Below the pieces are notes generated by a model, which did no database searches, was not told the origin of the DNA, and saw only the letters and a list, made by a program, of their open reading frames with translations. A stretch of DNA of 64,000 bases from Symsagittifera roscoffensis. Its lineage: Eukaryota; Xenacoelomorpha; Acoela; Convolutidae. Every line of letters begins with the position of its first letter. Position 1 is the first letter of the stretch. The position numbers and the translations under genes were made by a program. Below are positions 22,951 through 32,668 of this stretch, in pieces. The stretch lies in the NCBI RefSeq assembly GCF_963678635.1, contig NC_087067.1, positions 40,010,379-40,074,378 on the forward strand, written 5' to 3'.

Positions 22951-23097
22951 TATCTAGAAAAATCCTAGGATCTTGACTGGATAATGTGACGATGGGACTC
23001 CTGATTGTAAACTCGGTCACTATGTTACTTTCGACCTTATTATTATATAGATGTTAGATTTCTCTTTTTTTGAGAATGCGTCAAAATTGTAAATTCA

Positions 23098-23140
23098 AAC
23101 AAACGTTTTCGCACATTTTGTGCATCTTCAGGTTTTAAAA
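23098..23140 (-). ncRNA. Hammerhead-like motif in PLE2 3' region
   Basis: On the - strand: CCTGAAGAT, then a stem-loop with GCACA pairing with TGTGC, then GAAAACG. The stem is longer than in PLE1 (GCA/TGC) and keeps pairing while the bases differ, which supports a structured RNA. The third stem is weaker than in the PLE1 3' copy. Confidence 0.45.
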
Positions 23141-23414
23141 ATTCTAAACTATCTGTACAAAATGATCAAAGATCATAAAAAGTGTCACACACATCATTAC
23201 TTCAAAATTTTAAAATTCAACCAATCAAAACTTTACAAATATCACTGAAATTATGTAACAACTATTATGTAACATTTTAAAACATTTTGTCACAAATTTC
23301 TGAGAGTTTACTTCATTTTTATTTTCACATTTTTGTTTTGTGGCTAATTTTAATGCTAACATGTGAGTTGTTTCAAAATTTTGTTGTTTTAACCAGATTT
23401 TTTTGATTCTGGAA

Positions 23415-24021
23415 CTATAGCCTTAGTGTCAGCTCCCTACTTCTAAACTCGTCGCGCGTGTTAATTGCCGGTCTCTCTTTCCTAATGTGCAGCGCCTCTA
23501 ATGTAAGTACCTTGATGCTGCTGGACGCCTGGTCGATTATTTTCCAATTAAGCTCAGACTTACCAGTCTCACTACCACACTGCCTTATATGCTGTCCAAC
23601 TGGGGGTATCCTCTTTTCGGTGTTCCTCAATCCTTGTGGTGAGATGTCGGGCCGTCTGGCCATAATAGATGGATTTGCACCCACAACATTCAAGTCTGTA
23701 CACCACTTTTGATTTCAGTTCACTGGAAAAGAAGGATTTTAGAGAGGGCATACAAGCTTTCAATTTCCTCGTCGTGAATATTATCAGCGCATTGGTGATT
23801 TCGCGCACTTTTTTTGCTAATGTCTGACTGTGATTCCCCCTATATTGGACCATCAAGATGGGTGGTGAATCACTGCTATAATCACAGGGCTTCTTTTTCT
23901 CAGCCGTGTTCTTTTTGTTTTTGCCCTCGCTGATGATCTTTTCAAGGGCCTGGGATGCAACCCGCGACGACCAACTTTCCTGATATTGGTCATCCACCCA
24001 CTGCTCACGGCTGATTTTCAT
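23415..24021 (-). pseudogene. PLE2 GIY-YIG endonuclease domain
   Basis: Frame 23572-24021 carries the linker after the RT (EYDKAMKISREQWVDDQY, then a Lys-rich stretch), a GNHSQTLAKKVRE block and the nuclease core VVYRLECCGCKSIYYGQ and RHLTTRIEEH. A one-base shift near 23615 moves the tail into the frame that ends at 23415 (HIRKERPAINTRDEFRSREL). The tail matches PLE1 almost word for word. The CxC/CGC cysteines ahead of the second Tyr are kept. Confidence 0.83.
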
Positions 24022-24085
24022 GGCTTTATCATATTCTTCCCATGTTGACGTACTACGGAAAACCCGGTGAACAGTTCCTTCAATC

Positions 24086-24578
24086 CAGGGATATCGATTC
24101 GAATCCGAGTATTCGACCCGAATACCGAGTATTCGGCACTTCGAAGCCGAATCCGAAGATTAAAATTTTGAAATCCGAATATCGAATCCGAATATTTTTT
24201 TTTTTTGCCGAATACCGAATAATCCAGGGTCCACTGCTAAAAAACCCGAATATTCCGAATATTGGTTTACTGTTTTGTTTCACAATATTTTTCTGTTTTT
24301 TTTCAAGATGGCTAAGTGCGAGTATAGAAAAGAAAAAGGAGTGGCAAAATGGCGCGATTTTTACATTATTACGCAAGTCCCAGCCAATTCTAATTGAAAA
24401 ATGCTATGTTCAATACTTTTTAGAAAATAACCAAATATCCGAATAGTTGTTCGAGTAGTAACATTTGGCCGAAGCCGAATCCGAATAGTAAGGGCACTAT
24501 TCGGCCGAAGTCGAATATCGAATAGTTGGGCCGCGGCGAATAACGAATATCAAAAAATCCGAGTATTCGACATCCCTG
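24086..24578. mobile_element. hAT-type MITE (493 bp) inserted in PLE2, TSD CTTCAATC
   Basis: The element begins CAGGGAT and ends ATCCCTG, with longer imperfect inverted ends built from ATTCGAATCCGAGTATTCGA-like sequence. It is flanked by a perfect 8-bp direct repeat CTTCAATC at 24078-24085 and 24579-24586, the target length of hAT elements. Removing it restores the PLE2 frame between RT and GIY-YIG (SVIEGTVHRVF), confirmed by the parallel PLE1 sequence. Both ends are packed with CCGAAT/ATTCGG repeats. It has no transposase, and the 134-codon frame across it is a by-product. Confidence 0.93.
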
Positions 24579-24589
24579 CTTCAATCACA

Positions 24590-25560
24590 CTTCTCTTGTA
24601 CTGAAGGGGGGCGAAGCTTCTAAAATTTAGTATGGTACCTGTATCTGTTGGTTTTTGATACCACCCACAGCTAATTTTCCTGCTTTTGTAAATACTAATT
24701 TGTAAATCCAAAAAAGTCAAAGTTCCGTTTGTGTTTTGTGTTTCTATTGTGAACTGTAAATTTGGATGTACTAAGTTTGCAGCCCGTAGCACTTTTTCAG
24801 GATCGCCCTTCACTGTTCTCACTATATCATCAACGTAACGGAGAAACAACTTAGCTTGTTGCCCTGACTTATTTTTCTCTCTTATTGCAATGCATTTTCT
24901 GCAGTACCAGACGGTTTCACTTATATTTCGATACTCATCATCTGATATATCACCGCATTTTACGTGATACCAGCTCAAACAGGATTCACATTCTACACCT
25001 TTTGACCTGTACGTGACTTCCTTATTGCACTCGGGACATATTCCGTGAAGATCTTTCTCGGGCAAAAACATTTCGGGAATATCCCTCGATAGTGCAGTTT
25101 CGTGCTGCTTCAGCCAGTGATTTGCTATAATAACGGCAAGAGATGCCCCCATTGCCAAACCATCTTTCTGAACGTACCATGTTTCATTGCACTTGAAATG
25201 GACTTGACTAACTGCCATGTTCAACAGTCTCTTCATGGTTTTCCTAGCAATTGATGGTGGTTCATCTTGCTCATACAGTTTTCTCAGAGCTATGTCTATC
25301 GCTTCTTTCAGTGGAACATTTGTGTACAAACTCTTCACATCTAGAGATATCAAGTTTTCATTGGGCTCAAGATTAGTGCTCTCTTAGATTTCTCTCGCAT
25401 CTAGTGAGTTGGTTTCGATGTTTGCGCCCTCAATTTTCTCGAAAAGTTTTGCAGGAACCTTGTTCAAGTTATAATAAGAACTACCACGCAAGGAGAGGAC
25501 CGGTCTTAATGGGGTATTCACTTTATGCACTTTCGCCAACCCATAAAGCCTGGCGGGCTG
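24590..25560 (-). pseudogene. PLE2 reverse transcriptase with internal PHD finger
   Basis: The frame to 25353 is open for over 250 codons and extends, with one stop near 25388, to about 25558 (LAKVHK, PLRPVLSL, ANIETNS). Motifs in order: SLDVKSLYTNVP (A), DGLAMGASLAV (B), PHD finger, LFLRYVDDIVR (C, intact YVDD), LTFLDLQI, GWYQKPTDTGT, and a Tyr/Lys-rich thumb ending at the MITE. The finger and the catalytic motifs are uninterrupted in one frame, so the parent enzyme carried the finger as part of the protein. Confidence 0.88.
24892..25038 (-). other. PHD-type zinc finger inside PLE2 RT
   Basis: Residues 106-154 of the 267-codon frame: CPEC, VECESC, WYHVKC, WYCRKC, a full C4HC3 set. The order and the 12-16 residue gaps equal those of PLE1, and VTYRSKGVECESC is identical in both elements. 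The flanking linkers to motifs B and C differ strongly between the two elements, so the finger is the conserved part. Confidence 0.88.
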
Positions 25561-25580
25561 CCCCCCCCCCCCCCCCCACT
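25561..25580. repeat. Poly-C tract at the 5' break of PLE2
   Basis: A run of about 19 C interrupts the PLE2 reading frame and marks the point where similarity to PLE1 stops. It may reflect the truncation event or a sequencing or assembly weakness. Confidence 0.8.
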
Positions 25581-25851
25581 TGCCTGGTAGCGAGATGGGG
25601 GTGTTTTAGGTAGCGTGTTTTAGATTTATCAGTTTGATTGATTTGATTCCCAACCATCTCGATTCTTCTCAAATTTCTTTCACGTTATATTTTCCGTTAA
25701 ATTTCCCTAATTTGTGAAAATCCTAAGGGTCCTTTAATCAAGGACTAATGTAGAAATTTCGGTTGCTATAATAATTTCGGACTTTTTTTATCAAAGAGTA
25801 TTAGTTGACATCAGTTTCAGTGACTTATGCAAGTTTCTCTTTCGAAGAAAA

Positions 25852-26287
25852 ATGTTTCACCAGGTCCAGACTACCGCTCCATCTGGAACCGGTATAACAT
25901 CAAAGAGACCTGCAACTGCCGGTCAAACTAAGGCTAATGGAACGCCTAAATTGGAACCATACTGCTTTGATAAAATCCTGGGGCGTGGCACATATGCTCA
26001 CGTCTATAGCGCATCTTTGAAAGTAGACAAAACTCGAAAGGGGAGACTAGCTGCCACAAATTTTGCTATTAAATGCATTCCAAGATCTCAAGTGAGAAAT
26101 AAAATTGCAGTTGATATATTGATCAATGAGATCGGCGTGTTAAAAAAGCTCAGGCATCCTCATATCGTTGAGATGATTTCGTTCGATTGGGATCTCAATT
26201 ACATTTACATCGTCATGGAGTTTTGTCCTAACGGTGACTTTTCTCTTCTCCTGTCTAAAAACAGAGGAAAAGTCTCCGAAGAGCAAG
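25852..26287 (+). CDS. ULK3-like Ser/Thr kinase, exon 1
   Basis: Starts at ATG 25852 and ends at CAAG|GTTCGT with phase 1 (145 codons plus one base). After a Ser/Thr/Pro-rich leader of about 36 residues it encodes the kinase N-lobe: Gly loop ILGRGTYAHVYSA (G44, G46, V51), ATP-anchoring Lys74 in FAIKCIP, Glu93 of helix C, hinge VMEFCPNGDF. The donor is weak, but it is the only choice that keeps the frame with exon 2; a nearby GTAAGA would not. With exons 2 and 3 it gives a 615-residue protein of the ULK3 branch of autophagy/Hedgehog/abscission kinases. Confidence 0.9.
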
Positions 26288-26339
26288 GTTCGTAAGAATT
26301 CATGTGATTTTTTGTTCTCTTTAATTATCCCACTTTGGT

Positions 26340-26420
26340 TCCTAGTTACCCTTGCGATAAGCAAGGGTATTGCAACCGGGTACCAGACATTTTTCCCGTA
26401 AACGACTTTTTCCACAGCAC
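26340..26420 (+). repeat. Hairpin-led dispersed repeat (also at 33205-33285 and 36208-36290)
   Basis: Three copies begin with ACCCTTGCGATAAGCAAGGGT, an 8-bp perfect stem with a 5-base loop. They continue with a conserved 'gta..gactttttccc.gtaaac' and 'ccacag'. A fragment without the hairpin lies at 57865-57900. In 36208-36420 the block leads directly into a tRNA-like module, so it looks like the 5' end of one composite repeat family. The stem sequence is inverted (TATCGCAAGGGGT) near 39100 and, in variants, near 32449 and 35366, so it may be the terminal inverted repeat of the element. Confidence 0.7.
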
Positions 26421-27664
26421 TTGCCTGGGCTCATCTCTACTTTGTTTCATGCGTGCTTCACTATCTCGCTATGTATAAGCTTTTTCAACGTATTATTTTT
26501 GCTGGTTAACAAAAGAATTTTTTCACGTTTAAGCTATATCGTATATTGCATTGGTTAAGATTATTTTTCGATCTTGCAGTTTGATTTCAGTGTTTACTTC
26601 ACCGAGTTTAAAATAAGCAACCCAATAGTGGGATGATGTCAGGTTGTCCAGGGGTTGCGAATTTGGCCTCCAATTACGAATGCCCAAATGCTTTTAGTGT
26701 GCGGGATACGACATTTTTTGTTTCAAGAAATTTTCAGAAACCTCAAATTACAAAATATTTTACAACATTTGAAATTCCCAACCCTGTATTTGGGTGCTGT
26801 CAGAATATATTCGAGGATTGCGAATCTTGCCTCCAAAAAGGACTGCTCAAATCCTTGTAGTTTTCGAGATATAACGTGTTGTATGATTAAAAATAAATAA
26901 AAAATAAATAAGTCTTAATTGAAATCAGTAAAGTACAACTGATTAACAAATACATTTACAAATTGTAGTTTCTCATGGAAAATCAAATAGAATCCGAAAT
27001 TTCATTCCGGTCAAATGGTTTGTAGCAATATCGGTGATTTGTATGCCAAGTTATAGAACCGTACTAATAGCGCTTATAATCCGAGACCTCTCAGAGATTT
27101 GTCCCAATAAACATGATTGGCAAATACATTTACAAATTGTAGTTTCTCAAGAACCTGTCAGGTTAATGCCGCATATATTTTTCTTACATCAGATAATTGC
27201 CGACCGGGTTTCGCGCTCTCAATTTCGCTTCGCTATACCCTGATCGAGATGGAATTATACTTGAAAGAATATGGTTGTCATCTCTCGATATAATTCGTAA
27301 AGTTTTTCGTCCTCTTTCCTTACTAAGTCGTTGATTAAGACAAACCCATGAATAACGCCTGCATCAGCAGCCCTCCTCTGGACTCGGTCTATCTTCTCGA
27401 GCAAATATTGGGGTGCGCCCCCCATACTTGAATACCATACAATAGGATGGGCATAACAAGCTGATTGTAGAGAAGATTGAGTTCAGTTTTGGTGTATCCA
27501 AGGCTTCTCAGTTTAATCAGCAGAAAAAGCTGTGATGAGGCTTTTTTGGTTGCCTTTGTTATGTGAGGTTCAAAAGAGAGTTCATCGGTGAACGTGATGC
27601 CTAGAATTTTAAGTTAGTCGGTGATCTCAATGTCATGAACAGATTGAATAGTAACTGAGTGAGA

Positions 27665-28896
27665 TCATTTGATCTGAATTTCTTTGGATTTCTCGTTGTT
27701 CAAGATAAGATTTTTGGATTCACACCATTCCATGATGTGACCGATGGCTTGATTTGCCGAGTCAACTCCATGTTTACCACCGATGCAGGGGGTGTTGTCA
27801 TCCGCAAACTTTGCAGATGTCGCCAGGGTTCGAGTAACTTGACAGTCGTCATATGAAAGATTGAAACACGGGGGACCATCACAGTCCCCTGCGGTACACC
27901 ACAATTGGTACTGCTCGTTGATGATCTGTGGTTTTCATAAACAACAAACTGTTTCCGGTACATCAAAAAAGAACGAATCAATATAGGGATTCACACTCGG
28001 GACAACTTTAGATAATTGTGAGATTATGAGATGGCGTGGCACTCTGTCAAAGGCTTTGCTAAGATCCAAAGAAAAGATTCGGATATAATCGCATCCCTGT
28101 TTCTCGAGAGACTTGCAGTCTTCCATTAATTGAATGAGCGCACAACTAGTCGAAGATTTGTTCCTGGAACCAAATTGGTTCTTATTCAGCCACAAATTGT
28201 ATGAATTGGAAACAAATTGATCGTATACGAGTCTTTCAAAAATCCGAGCAAGTATCGCGGTAGCAGATATGGGCCGAAGCATGTTGCATTGAGTGATAAC
28301 TTTCGACTTCGGAATGGGTACTACTTTAGATAACTTGAACACATCAGGAAATATTTGATATCGAATACAAAGGTTATAGAGATGATGTAACGGTTCAGCC
28401 AGATTGTGTGCATTTTCTCTGATAAACCAATCTGGGAGATCGTCATGCCCAGCCGCAGTGATCTTGACCCGCTTTAGATAATTATACACTTGATGTAGCT
28501 CTAGTTGAGAAAACTCTGATGAAGTACAATCTAGGAAAATAGGATCTTGATAGTTGGTAGCAGTGGATATACTGCAGAAGTACTTATTCATTTCTTCTGC
28601 TGAGAAAGGAATGCGTAATTCTTTTTTCTGTTTCGAGCAGACAAGGTGTTGACTTTTTTCCACCACGTAGCTGACCCTTTAGCTTTTTTGTCCGAAGCAA
28701 TATTGCTAACAAGCAGGGCACTGATTTGCGAGGATACGAGATCGGCATCACGATGTTTGTGTCTTCTCATCAGCTGCTGTTTTTTCTTCAATAGGATTTT
28801 CACTAGTCGGCTCATGTAGGGTGGGTCTTTATTGAAAAGCTTAATGGTTGCTTCAGTCTTTTTTATCGATCGTGCATTCAGGAACATGAGTTTCAA
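27665..28896 (-). pseudogene. LINE ORF2: linker and reverse transcriptase, no endonuclease
   Basis: Frame 28588-28896 starts at the FLNARSIKK that opens the endonuclease of many LINEs and passes straight into KLFNKDPPYMSRLVKILLKKK and WWKKVNTLS, the linker that follows the endonuclease. A frame change leads to the RT (27935-28666): HDDLPDWFIRENA, FKLSKVVPIPKSK, LRPISATAILARIFERLV, NQFGSRNKSST, IFSLDLSKAFDRV (motif A). Frames at 27665-27981 read GVPQGTV (motif B) and KFADDNT (motif C). All catalytic motifs can be read, but in at least four frames. Confidence 0.82.
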
Positions 28897-29055
28897 ACTG
28901 TTTACTTTTAGTTGCTGTACTATTCATTCAACACTTATCAATTCTGTTGCGGGCACGCCGTTATTTATCATTTCACGTCGCTTCTTCAGCGCTGATTTTT
29001 CTTTCAAAAGTTCATCAGCGGATAAATCGGGGCTAATGTACACTTTCTGGTGATA

Positions 29056-29497
29056 CTATTTCAGTTTAGCTAATGATGCGAGGATGAGTCGTTTTTTCCA
29101 TGTACTGTCGACAAATACTAAGAGTGGGCGGCTTTGTCTGTTTCCCTGAAGTTTGCCCAATCTTTTGATTTCTTTTATCTCGCAGGATACCCCAAAATGC
29201 GCAAAAATGTTTTCAGCAGCTTTCTTGTCGTTCTCCATTTGTTCAAGTGGCGAGTTTCCACTTTCTTCGAAAACCTCTAATCCGAATTGTCATTGGATCA
29301 GCTTGTCTTGATAATACTTGTGGCGCGCGTGGTGTATACCTTGATTCTGTTTGCAGTGTTGGATTGCTGTGTTTTACTCTTGCTACATCTTTATTGATGT
29401 TTTCAATTGATGATGCAATACTAGGAAGGACTTTAGTTTTTATTTCATCGATAAAATCTTGAAGCATAGCAATAGGCGTAGCCTGAGCAACCTTCAA
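29056..29497 (-). pseudogene. LINE ORF1-like fragment
   Basis: Two - strand frames. The upstream one (29243-29497) reads a helical segment (LQDFIDEIKTKVLPSIASSIENI) and a Pro/Thr linker leading to ITIRGF-like wording. After a frame change, 29056-29238 reads an RRM-like half with FAHFGVSCEIKEIKRLGK and RPLLVFVDSTWKKRLILASLAKL. This pairing of coiled coil and RNA-binding fold is usual for ORF1 proteins of invertebrate LINEs. No PHD or esterase is seen here. Confidence 0.65.
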
Positions 29498-30369
29498 CTG
29501 TGAAACTATATCTTTGAAATTGCAAACTAGATTTTCTTTTTTCGTGGAACGCAGATATTTGTTATGTTCTTCATCTGTTGCTTCGAGTATCTGTGCTGTT
29601 GTTGGGTAGTAATTGCTATCAACTGGGTCTAATTTTTTGACATGGTGAGTTAGGTATAATTTTTGATAACCGATAAGAAAAAAATCTTCGGAAGAAGGTT
29701 GTACCGGATAAGATTTACTTTACTTTTAGTTGGTGTACTTAAATTTTTCTTTAATTTTTCTTTGATTTCGTTAATTTTTCAGAAAACTTAGATTTTAAAA
29801 AAATTCAAAAGAATGGAAATTCTCAACTTTGTGTTTGGGTACTTTGAGGATACTCTCAGGAGTTTTAAATTGCAAATCTTGCGTTCTTATGCGATTGCTC
29901 ATATGCTCTCAGTTTCCGTGATGTGATTTTTGTTACGTCTTTTTTTAAATTGTTCAAAGAACTTAGATATAAAAAGTTCCTATCTTTTTAGTGAGGCCCT
30001 GTCAAGGTATTCTCAGGAATTGTGATTTTTGCCTCCAATTATGACTGCTCAAAATTTTGTAGTTTCCGAGATATGACTTTTTTATGGTTTTTTTTTTCAA
30101 AAAAAAAGTTTCAGGAAACTCAAATTAAATTTTTTTCTTCAAAATTTGAAATTCCCAACACTGTAGTAAGGTACTGTAAGAGTACTTTCAGGAGTTGCAA
30201 ATCTTGTGTCCAAATGCGACTGCTCAATTGCTTTAATTTTACGAGATGTGACGTTTCTCAGATCATTTTAAAAAAATTTCAAAGAACTTAGTTGAAGGAT
30301 GCATATTTTATTTCCAATATAAGCGGTTTTATGAGATGTTAAAAATGATGTTAAAAATTCGAAGCACCG

Positions 30370-30570
30370 GAGGTGCGTTTACACGCAAATTTATTCGAAC
30401 TTCATAGCGTTCCTAGCCAATTTAGCCTGGAGGTAGCGAGTATGCCTGGGACTGCAAAGGTCCTGAGTTCGAGTCTGACCAGGAATAAATTGTCGGCCAA
30501 TTATTTGATTTGTCTGCTTATCTGTTGTCGGTTTAGTTGTCACATCTTGAATTGTTTTTTTTTCTACGCT
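30370..30570 (+). repeat. tRNA-like module plus conserved core, copy 1
   Basis: A tRNA-like stretch (TAGCCTGGAGGTAGCGAG..., then GAGTTCGAGTCTGACC, a near-consensus pol III B box) is followed by 'tttgtctgcttatctgttgtcggtttagttgtcac'. The same pair of blocks recurs near 34380, 34905, 36360, 36895, 38310 and 57945, which defines a SINE-like family. Confidence 0.65.
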
Positions 30571-30699
30571 ATTTTTAACGTTTTTGTAGTGTTTGTTTTA
30601 CGCCTACATTCGTAATTTTACTTACTTTGACTTCATATTCCCTTTGTTTTTTTTTGTTTCGCTAAAAACTTCTTCGACCAAAGTTTTTTCGGCCAATTT

Positions 30700-31740
30700 T
30701 TAACCGGCCTGATGACCTAATTTTGGGACAGTTCAAGATTAACATAATTTCAGCAATCCCCTCGCACTTTTCAAGTTGGTTGTATGTTTAACAATCTGTT
30801 TGTTGAAATTTTTCGTTTTGGAAAATGTTTTCACATTTTGCAAACTTCTGATTTTCAAAAAATTATCATTTGAAACACCGCTTATTCCTTTGTGATCCTG
30901 CATACTCCCCTAGAGTCTGTTTTTATTTGACCCCTCTGTCTACAGCCTTCGAAAAAGTGTGGGGGAATATTTAAACCATATTTTTGATTTTTTTTCGTTT
31001 TCTCAAAAACTATCTGAAATATCAGTTTTTGGTTTAGTGGATAGAACTGTTTGAAAATTACCCCTGCACAAGTAACTAAGATCAGTTTTTTTGCACATTA
31101 ATTTATGGCCCTCGGAATAGTCCAATTTTTGATATTTGACCGTATTGTGGAATCTTTTCGACTTTTCTCGAAAACTAACCTCTCAAATCTGATAATGTGA
31201 GTTCAATGAGATAACATTTAGTGGGAAGCTCCTCTGCATAAGCGGAAACTAACAGAAAATTTTACACAAGAAGTTATCGCCCTCTGACAAGTCAAATATT
31301 TGTTTTTTGACCGCTATTGTAAACTTTTGAATATTCTCGAAAACTGAACTCAAAAAGTTATGATTCTCGGAATTGTCAAATTTTTGATTTGTTGACCTTT
31401 TTTTACATTTCTCGCTAACTATCCTGCAAAATCTGCTTTTATAGTTTTAATTGGATGAAAAGGTTGTTGAAAGCCTACAATTCGAATTAGATATGTCCAG
31501 TTTGTCTAAAAAACAATTTATGGCCTTCAGAAAAGCGAAAGTTTTGAAACTTGGACAGTTTTTTTTGGAAACTTATTGACTTTAGGCGAAAACTACCGGG
31601 CGATTTCTCAAGTTGTGTTTCATCGAGAACCCCGGTGTTGGTTGTTTTCTCTGCTTAAGCGGCCATAACCTGCTTTTTGCAGAAAAAACGTTTTGTATTT
31701 AGAAAATTTTTTGAACGGTTTTTACAACTTTCGACGACTT
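30700..31740 (+). repeat. Degenerate ~150-bp tandem array
   Basis: Recurring wording 'ggccctcggaa(t)agtc(c)aa.tttttgat.tttgacc' followed by 'tttct cgaaaactaac' and 'aaatctg' can be followed at about 30960, 31110, 31270, 31370 and 31520. Units are badly eroded. No coding content. Confidence 0.5.
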
Positions 31741-32049
31741 TTACACAATCAAATCTGAGATGAAAAATTCCGTTAAAAGAACGGCTTACGATAATTGTTC
31801 TCCAGAAGCAGCGATTCCCTAATTTTTGGTAAGAGTAATGTTATATTCTTGGGAAAATTGATTATCTCTAATTTTCTTACTCTTCTCTCTTATTTTAGTA
31901 AAGAAACAACTAATGTTTTAGGCAAACTCCACTTTTTGAAATCACACTTTTCGTGAGGCATCATATAGAGAACTCATTCAGTATAAAACACGTACCAGTT
32001 ATAAAAACAGTTTTAGCTGGGCCTGTAATAATTTTTTATCGAGACAGGA

Positions 32050-32215
32050 GAAATTTGGTCACCTAGGTGGTTGGCGCTTTTTGCGCCACCCTTCCATACG
32101 AGCGCGCGCGAGTTCCATCAGCCCATAGCAAGCATCCGTGACGTGAGCGTTTAACGTTATGATTTTCGAGTGTGCGAAGACAATCTCGCAAAGTTACCGC
32201 TATTTTTTCCTCCAA
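32050..32215. other. Hairpin-rich, locally GC-rich segment
   Basis: Contains GGCGC-tttt-tGCGCC (about 32083-32098), 'gagcgcgcgcgag' and several CpGs in an otherwise AT-rich intron. It directly precedes the large palindrome. Could be an element end or a regulatory island; nothing decides between them. Confidence 0.4.
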
Positions 32216-32216
32216 A

Positions 32217-32325
32217 GCTGATCCCGTGACAGCGACGTTCGAACACTAGACCTGTCGGTCCTGGGTGTAACTTACACCCAGGACCGACAGGTCTGGTGTT
32301 CTAACGTCGCTGTCCCGGGATCCGC
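32217..32325. repeat. 109-bp near-perfect palindrome
   Basis: Left arm 32217-32270 and right arm 32272-32325 are reverse complements over 54 bases with about four mismatches, separated by a single C. The centre reads CTGGGTGTAA-C-TTACACCCAG. Such a structure can extrude as a cruciform and is hard to clone or sequence. Confidence 0.92.
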
Positions 32326-32668
32326 TTTTTTGCAGGACACTGATCAAAGATAGTCGCTGATTATGTGCAAACAGCCAAGAACCTTGACTGGGCCCTCGCG
32401 CCTGCCCCTATTTTCTATTTTTTTCGACTGTTTTTTATGGTTGTATTGTATCGCAAGAGGTGCGAAGCTCCGCTTCACCTCTGTGTAATAAATATCCACC
32501 CCTGTGAAGAAATAACTTAATGGTTAAGCATAGTGACTTTTGTACCTATTAACGAATCTCCCACTTTTGCAAAAGGGGGGAGTTAATTAAATATCCGATT
32601 TTTAATCAGTTGGCTGAAAAATCCATTATTACATCGGTTTAATTTCTTTAACTATTTTCACGTTTCAG

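Larger units (their letters stand above)
23080..25578 (-). mobile_element. Penelope-like element 2 (PLE2), 5'-truncated
   Basis: A second, distinct PLE on the - strand has a 3' untranslated/pseudo-LTR region with a hammerhead-like motif (23080-23400), a GIY-YIG domain (23415-24021) and an RT with PHD finger (24550-25560). It is cut at its 5' side at a run of about 19 C at 25561-25579, exactly where the RT reads ...ARLYGLAKVHK in the other element. It is less decayed than PLE1 but is split by a MITE at 24086-24578. Confidence 0.82.
27240..29640 (-). mobile_element. LINE (CR1/Jockey-type) with deleted endonuclease
   Basis: On the - strand an ORF1-like part (29640-29056) comes first, then a Lys/Glu-rich linker, the start of ORF2 (LKLMFLNARSIKK), the post-endonuclease linker, the RT (28666-27935 and on to 27665), and the downstream region with LLEKIDRVQRRAADAG at about 27400. 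The APE endonuclease normally found between NARS and the linker is absent. Stops and shifts occur throughout. The element lies in the kinase intron in antisense. Confidence 0.82.
26640..30300 (+). repeat. Degenerate tandem array interrupted by the LINE
   Basis: Units of roughly 150-170 bp share 'ctgtcaga.tattctcagga.ttgcaaat.ttgcctccaa', 'actgctcaaa', 'tgtagtttccgagatatgac' and 'ttgaaattcccaac.ctgta'. They occur at about 26640-26900 and 29800-30300. The LINE at 27240-29640 sits between, and short similar pieces ('aaatacatttacaaattgtagtttctca') repeat at 26950 and 27120. Confidence 0.65.
26288..32668 (+). other. Intron 1 of the kinase gene
   Basis: A 6.4-kb intron filled with repeats. In order it holds a hairpin-led repeat (26340-26420), degenerate tandem units (26640-26900), a - strand LINE (27240-29640), more of the same tandem units (29800-30300), a tRNA-like repeat (30370-30570), another degenerate array (30700-31700), and a hairpin-rich GC island with a large palindrome (32050-32330). 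No additional exon is needed or seen. Confidence 0.85.

Noticed and set aside
24042..24446. 134-codon + strand ORF in the middle of PLE2
   Set aside because: It runs across the border of the MITE and consists of its CCGAAT repeats; no protein-like pattern.
26286..26300. Donor GTAAGA at 26293 for kinase exon 1
   Set aside because: Better-looking donor, but it would put exon 2 out of frame; CAAG|GTTCGT keeps the conserved kinase reading.
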